64,000 nt of DNA from Aquatica leii. Lineage: Eukaryota; Arthropoda; Insecta; Coleoptera; Lampyridae. The translations under genes were made by a program, and so were the position numbers. The stretch covers positions 8,360,937-8,424,936 of the forward strand of contig CM069436.1 in the NCBI GenBank assembly GCA_035610365.1, in the 5' to 3' direction. Under the pieces are notes generated by a model that saw nothing but the letters and a program-made list of their open reading frames with translations, ran no database searches and was not told the DNA's origin. Below, piece by piece: positions 57,885 to 64,000 of this stretch (its first letter is position 1; each line of letters opens with the position of its first letter).

Positions 57885-59905
57885 TATTACAATTTCTCCA
57901 CTTAGAGAGATGGATTACTTTAACTATATTACAGATTTTGCACACAACTTTGGGCATATGGTACTTGTTTTTTGTCTCCAATGGAAAACCAAAACGGTTT
58001 AAATATGCTTGTTTTATAAAATCTGAGACACTGAAGCGAGATTTTTTAAAATTATAATCACCACAGATATTACAAAAACTATGTGAATCGTTGAGAAAAT
58101 TTCATATTTTATTACAATTTCTCCACTTAGAGAGATGGATTACTTTAACTATATTACAGATTTTGCACACAACTTTGGGCATATGGTACTTGTTTTTTGT
58201 CTCCAATGGAAAACCAAAACGGTTTAAAATGCTTGTTTTATGAAATCTGAGACACTGAAACGAGATTTTTTAAAAATATAATCACTACAGATATTACAAA
58301 AATTATATGAATCGTTAAGAAAATTTCATGTTTTATTACAATTTTTCCACTTACAGAGATGGATTAGTTTAACTTAATTACAGATATTGCACACAACTTT
58401 GGACATACAGTACTTGTTTTTTGTCTCCAATGGAAAACCAAAATAGTTTAAATATGCTTGTTTTATGAAATCTGATACACTGAAACAAGATTTTTTAAAA
58501 ATATAATCACCACAGATATTACAAAAACTATGTGAATCGTTAAGAAAATTTCATATTTTATTACAATTTCTCTACTTAGAGAGATGGATAACTTTAATTA
58601 TATTACAAATTTTGCACACAACTTTGGGCATACAGTACTGGTTTTTTGTCTCCAATGGAAAACCAAAACAGTTTAAAAATGCTTGTTTTATGAAATCTGA
58701 GACACTGAAACGAGATTTTTTAAAAATATAATCACCACAGATATTACAAAAACTATGTGAATCGTTAAGAAAATTTCATATTTTATTACAATTTCTCCAC
58801 TTAGAGAGATGCATTAGTTTAACTTAATTACAGATATTGCACACAACTTTGGACATACAGTACTTGTTTTTTGTCTCCAATGGAAAACCAAAACGGTTTA
58901 AATATGCTTGTTTTATGAAATCTGAGACACTGAAACGAGATTTTTTAAAAATATAATCACCACAGATATTACAAAAACTATGTGAATCGTTAAGAAAATT
59001 TCATATTTTATTACAATTTCTTCACTTAGAGAGATGGATTACTTTAAGTATATTACAGATTTTGCACACAACTTTGGGCATACAGTACTGGTTTTTTGTC
59101 TTCAATGGAAAAACCAAAACGGTTTAAATAGCTTGTTTTATGAAATCTGAGACACTGAAACGAGATTTTTTAAAAATATAATCACCACAGATATTAAAAA
59201 AACTATGTGAATCGTTAAGAAAATTTCATATTTTATTACAATTTTTCCACTTAGAGAGATGGATTACTTTAACTATATTACAGATTTTGCACACAATTTT
59301 GGGTATTAAGTACTTGTTTTTTGTCTCCAATGGAAAACCAAAACAGTTTAAATATGCTTGTTTTATGAAATCTGAGACACTGAAACGAGATTTTTTAAAA
59401 ATATAATCTCCACAGATATTACAAAAACTATGTGAATCGTTGAGAAAATTTCATATTTTATTATAATTTCTCCACTTAGAGAGATGGATTACTTTAATTA
59501 TATTACAGATTTTGCACACAACTTTGGGCATACAGTACTGGTTTTTTATCTCCAATGGAAAACCAAAACAGTTTAAATATGCTTTTTTTATGAAATCTGA
59601 GACACTGAAACGAGATTTTTTTAAAATATAATCACCACAGATATTACAAAAACTATGTGAATCGTTAAGAAAATTTCATGTTTTATTACAATTTTTCCAC
59701 TTAGAGAGATGGATTATTTTAATTATATTACAGATTTTGCACACAACTTTGGGCATACAGTACTTGTTTTTTGTCTCCAATGGAAAACCAAAACAGTTTA
59801 AATATGCTTGTTTTATGAAATCTGAGACACTGAAACGAGATTTTTTAAAAATATAACCAACACAGATATTACAAAAACTATGTGGATCGTTAACGCATGC
59901 TTTTT
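57885..59905 (-). repeat. Nine-copy 225-bp tandem array derived from a coding exon
   Basis: Landmark ATTTTATTAC occurs at 57881, 58106, 58330, 58555, 58780, 59005, 59230, 59455 and 59680, a period of 225 bp (one unit is 224). On the minus strand every unit encodes the same 75-codon module: NDSHSFCNICGDYIF..., then KKSRFSVSDFIKQAYLNCFG, a CMPKVVCKIC pair and HLSKW, then one in-frame TGA. The highest-coordinate unit retains a unique ATG start (59918). The module is homologous to the N-terminus of the protein at 10688-12342. Units differ by point changes and rare 1-base indels. Confidence 0.92.
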
Positions 59906-59918
59906 TTGATGACGCCAT
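59676..59918 (-). CDS. Zinc-ribbon N-terminal exon, founder of the 225-bp array
   Basis: Starts MASSKKACVNDPHSFCNIC at 59918, with a TGA at 59676-59678 after 80 residues. The Cys layout is C-x6-FC-x2-C, about 36 residues, C-x5-C-x2-C, then KW. It aligns over about 70 residues with MPRECKNHPDSFC...CTTC...KW at 12342, keeping the SFC, the V/I-K-x-A/S-Y helix and the second Cys pair. It seems to be exon 1 or the N-terminal part of a family member. The downstream part of the protein (for example the HGERFHQ region) is not found nearby. The other eight units lack their own ATG. Confidence 0.6.
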   Translation of the reverse strand: MASSKKACVNDPHSFCNICVGYIFKKSRFSVSDFIKQAYLNCFGFPLETKNKYCMPKVVCKICNIIKIIHLSKWKNCNKT

Positions 59919-62689
59919 GATAGAAAGTACAAAAGTGTATCTAAAACACGATCGTAATAGACTAAAATTGATGTAAATAGACTCAATATACACGTAGTAC
60001 AGTTCGTTTACTTAAGAAATGTATAAATGACTCATAAAAATTTGACCCACCTGCATATACAAGCTGTTGGTAAACAAACAAAACCCACTAAAACGAACGG
60101 ACGGAACTAAACATGTAAACGATGCAGTAAAGTTTTCTAAAATGATTTAAAAATAAAATCCAGTTTACTGTTCCAAATCATTCAAAAATAAGAATATATT
60201 GATTTTTTAGTTTTTGCGGATAAACGATTTGTTCTTGTGGTATTGTGGATGTTTCTTAGATGTCTAATTTAAATTTTTTGAATAGCATCGCGAACGTCTA
60301 CAATGATTACCGATTGCATTCACTAACAAACCTAATTTACATCGTTCACTATTTCAATCGAACTAATCAAGGTGTCCCGTTTTTTGTTTAGTTGAGTATA
60401 CTTCTTATAGTAAACGAATTTTAGCTGTATCTCAAAAATTTGAGCTGCTAGGTATAAACCTAGAGTAAACCGTTAAAATATTTCCCGCAATAGAAAATAA
60501 GTTTAATTTTGTTCTGCTGTGTTACCAATAGTATCTTGTGGTCCAAGCTTATTTTTTTGCTCTTTTGGATGGACTTTCTCGACCGTTATAGTTCAGTTCT
60601 AAAAATAAATAGTGTGCATTGGAATTATAACAGCACTAACGCCTATCTGATTTTTTCAAACCGTTTTGATAAAAACTTTGTTACCGTATTTGTTAAAGAC
60701 AGCTTTCTTTTCTAATTTTTTAAAAGTATTTTACTAAAAGGTTTAATTTTATCAAATACCTTTTTCTTATTTCATAAACCACACAATCTGATATTCGATG
60801 AAACACACTAATATTTAAACTGAAAGAAAAAGGAAAGGTGTGAACGATTAGTAAAAACGAAGATACACGTTGTATGATTCGCAATAAGAAAGAAAAAGCT
60901 CATAGTCTTAATAATTGATTATCTGGGAACAACTGATGTTAATAATAGATAGACGATTGAAGCGTAACGCCGGACACATTACCGTCTTTATATTACCGTT
61001 CAACTCAATTAATAGCAGCTCTACCCTTCTATCCCATAAGTCGTGTCGACGCTATTATTATTAACATTGGTGATTACTGTAACCTCTAAAATTGTTTCTT
61101 AAGTTTTCAAGTTTTTTTTAATGGTTTTTTGTCTTGAATTTATAGTTTGTGGGTAATGATATTTATTACGAAACACTATGTACATTAACATTAAATTTCT
61201 CTCTAAAACGAAAAACTAAAGATAAACGTCGAAAGTCAAATATTTAACTAATAAATAACTATAGATCATATATCAAGTAAACGTTCACGAACTGCACAAG
61301 TTATTAGCGTGAATGTTGTAACTGCTTATCGATTTTCAAATTCGAACTTTACAAACTGTAAAATGAAACTCTACAAACGCCTGCGTTTGATTCTTCTTTT
61401 TCTCTTTATACAAAATTAAATTAATTAATCAGTAGGATACATTGTATTGGTTACAATTTATTGCACACTCGGCCATTAATCTTTTTTAAAGTCGCGTTTT
61501 TGTTTGTTTTATTCTTTGTTTTTATTTTACATTATGTTGTTGCAACAACCAATCAATAACGTGTAACTAATAAATAATTAATTTTTATTTCTGACGTATT
61601 ATTGGCGCAGTATGGAAATACATTAATAAAACTGCAAAACACAAAAAAAAAACATGGAAAACTTATTTTATTTTTATTAATTGAAGAATAATTAAAACAT
61701 TGAATTAACAATTAAACAGATTTTTTAATTTCAATTTTTATGACAAATATGAAGTTCTTTGTTTAAATTGAGCTAGACATGAGTTAGACGATAAATTTAG
61801 AAAACATCGCATTTTTTTGAGTTTTAGTTTGTCTTATATAAAAAGTATCGCAATTGCCACCAACAAATTTATAAACACCAATTTCGATTTTGAAGATAAT
61901 TTTGATAATTAATCAACTTTTAAAAATGTTTTTACAAAACAACTATGTCATTGTATTATCGCTAACTTTTGCAAACACGTGCAGCAATTTAAACTTTGGA
62001 CCAGAAGTGGAAAAAGAATGAGGCATTTAGAAAAAAAAACAGTAAAAGCAACATACATAACATTGAATAACAAAATCTAGGATTTGTGTAAAATTTAACT
62101 TAACATATAGAAAAATTACTAAAACAAAAAAAGAAAAGTTGTGATAAGACACTGGCACAAACAAAATGTTATCCAGGTTAAGTTTAGAAGAGGATCAGAA
62201 ATAGGTGATGAGTTAGTACAAACTGAAACTGAAATAGCTGAAGATAATCGAATTTGGAAAAAAAACTATGCCAAGTATTGAGTTTATTTAGGAATGTAAC
62301 TACTGGAAGTAGTAAGAATGGAGGATGCGGAACTAATAACAGAAGACAGTCAATAATGATTACTAGAAAGTAGGAGCAGCTGGAATCTTTATCATCAGCT
62401 AAGTGAGGACTGTGTGAGTCATCTATGGTAGAGTTTCCTAAACTTTTTAATTTTAAAAACTAAACGTACCACGAATCTGCACCATATATTATTGTATAGT
62501 ATGACAAAAATTCACTTGTCGGGCAAAATAAAAAAAACACGCGAAATCAGAAGACTGACTACTTGCTTGATATAAGTTCTATTCAGTCTTTGATGGTGTG
62601 TCGATATGTAGTTTTTAACAATATTTTAAAATGTAATGCTTGCTGGCAGTATTATCAATTTTGCTGATTGGTGGCATTAACCCATTGAT
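59919..62689. other. AT-rich stretch without a recognisable gene
   Basis: No transposon motif or convincing open frame. A weakly coding-like piece near 62.13-62.4 kb and a hAT-like end near 62.44 kb were considered and rejected. Confidence 0.45.
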
Positions 62690-64000
62690 TTATGACTAAG
62701 CGGCCTTGATTTTTTTTATGTTTAGACTAGGTTCTGGATCTGTCATTCCTTTGCGCGCTGCTTCTTTTGCGAACTGGTCCGCTTTTTCATTTCCCTCTTC
62801 CAGCATAATTTTACTGTGTTTCTTTGGCCCAATTTTGATTGTACAGTTCTTCTGCACTATTGATGTTTATGCATATGTTAATAGTTTACATTTCAGCTTG
62901 AAAGCTGTTGTATAATTTTCTTATACTTTCTCGTTGTTTCTACGATTGGTGCACCAAATCTTGAGCTTGCTTCAAATTTAGATCCATGCGTGTCCCCAAG
63001 TTGGTAGTTGGTCTGGATCCTAAGCGATGTGAACAGTGTACTTTTCAAAGTCAAAGATTTTGTTTATTAAGTCAGAGCCCATTTGTGATATTGGGTTACT
63101 GATATGTGCCTTAGATTATTAGCTGTGGTTTTTCAGTGGCCAGTGCTTTGTAATCCCCAAGCTGCCATTCTGGTTTCGCCTTTCACAAAATGTGCAGGGG
63201 TGGTAGATTTGAAATGGCATTCATTGCTTGACTTGAGGTGTCTTCAGAAGCTCCTGTAATGCACCAGTTAGCTAGATATTGTATCATGCGAATTTTGTGT
63301 TTTGCAGTTACTTGTTGGATTTTGGCGCCCACCGTAGGAGATTATTGGTCGAACCACGGCTTTGTACAGCCAGAGGGTCAGTTACCGTTTGAGCCTCCAC
63401 CTACTGTCTATGGCTCTTTTTCCGATGACTAATGCTTCTGTACACCTGGTGATTCCTTTGTCAAGATTGGAGTTTCATGTTGACATGGAGTCGCTGGTTA
63501 GTCTTAAGTATTTAACCTCACTCGTTCAGTTGACATTTCTCATAAACACTTTTAAGTTCATGCTGTTTCTAATGTTTCTTCTACGAGTGAAGGTGGCAAG
63601 AATGGCTTTGTTAGGATTAATTTTAAGATTATTCTTGAGGCTCCATTTTTTGGTTTTCTATAATAGGTTTTTATTGCATTGTCTACAGTATTCTGGTATT
63701 TGCCACGTGTCAGTATGACTCTGTAATCGGCTATGTTACATGACTTTCTTGTTTGGTACGCATGTTGATATCTGTTGATTCGGAATGCTGTTGAAGCCAC
63801 TTCCTTTTAATACTTGTCTACTACTACTACTACTAATATTGACAATTTCTTAAGGAGGAATGACGTTAGACTGATGAAGCTGTAACATTTAGCTGCTTTT
63901 ACCCGGTTTTGGGATGAATACCACTTGACTCACTCTCCAGACTTGGGGGAGACTAGTTTGGAACATGTCTCTGAGTGGGTTAAGTAGTATATCATTACGG
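62690..64000 (-). pseudogene. R1/I-group LINE ORF2 relic, running off the window
   Basis: From the right edge downward: VFIPKPGKSS and SFISLTSFLLKK (RT fingers), HQHAYQTRKSCN near 63750, INPNKAILATF near 63620, YLRLTSDSMST-type text, ALVIGKRAIDSRWRLK and TLWLYKAVVRPIISYG (63330-63420). RNase H ends with EEGNEKADQFAKEAARKGM at about 62740-62800. The catalytic palm is missing and frames shift several times. A short TAC/TAG microsatellite lies at 63815-63836. The RT finger wording resembles the relics at 13.4-15.7 kb, so they may be related families. Confidence 0.68.

Noticed and set aside
57776..58057. Plus-strand open frame of 93 codons at the edge of the 225-bp array
   Set aside because: It is the complement of the conserved minus-strand Cys module. 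The minus frame shows the Cys pairs and homology, so the plus frame is a shadow.
62430..62530. hAT-like terminus (TTTCCTAAACTTTTTAATTT) and a weak coding-like stretch at 62.13-62.4 kb
   Set aside because: The orientation and sequence do not match the candidate end at 344. No TIR partner was seen and frames are broken everywhere.
1..64000. CRISPR arrays, rRNA, tRNA genes, bacterial promoters and ribosome binding sites
   Set aside because: None is present. The tandem repeats lack spacer-repeat structure and the window is eukaryotic.

Overview
This window looks like AT-rich eukaryotic, probably insect, nuclear DNA packed with decayed transposable elements. The evidence is gypsy/Ty3, copia, R1/I-like and RTE-like retroelements, mariner, Tc1 and PIF/Harbinger transposons, a Penelope-like fragment, GT-AG introns and long tandem satellites. 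There are no bacterial operons, no tRNA or rRNA gene and no CRISPR array. No complete host gene is visible; one 62-bp exon-like segment at 32.28 kb is the best host candidate. Order and species cannot be fixed from the sequence.

Layout. 0-8 kb: an LTR remnant, a mariner transposase relic, a Penelope RT tail, and a nearly full-length but broken R1-like LINE (3.5-8.0 kb). 10.4-12.95 kb: a 2.56-kb element with ~120-bp terminal inverted repeats starting CACTGG, flanked by TAA on both sides. It carries one gene of an uncharacterised multicopy family on the minus strand. 13.4-15.7 kb: two tandem LINE relics. 16.3-21.3 kb: a gypsy element (minus) whose integrase is split by a 1.5-kb insertion. 22-25.3 kb: a LINE tail, a hammerhead-like motif and a second gypsy relic. 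25.3-31.25 kb: a ~6-kb satellite of 34 monomers (165-178 bp) with dimeric and trimeric higher-order structure. 34.8-39.3 kb: a third gypsy followed by pieces of at least two LINE families. 40.3-41.2 kb: an exon-like dispersed repeat and a Tc1 relic. 41.7-44.9 kb: an R1-like LINE (minus). 47.15-49.84 kb: a Harbinger element with TIRs and two interlocked two-exon genes. 53.4-57.6 kb: copia, LTR, RTE and mariner relics. 57.9-59.9 kb: nine 225-bp repeats that are tandem copies of a zinc-ribbon coding exon. 62.7-64 kb: a LINE relic running off the end.

The most unusual result links two loci. The protein carried by the TIR element at 10.4-12.9 kb and the exon amplified as a satellite at 57.9-59.9 kb share the same N-terminal Cys-rich module. 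I infer that this family is transposon-borne and that one copy's first exon has become a 75-codon satellite whose length keeps the reading frame.
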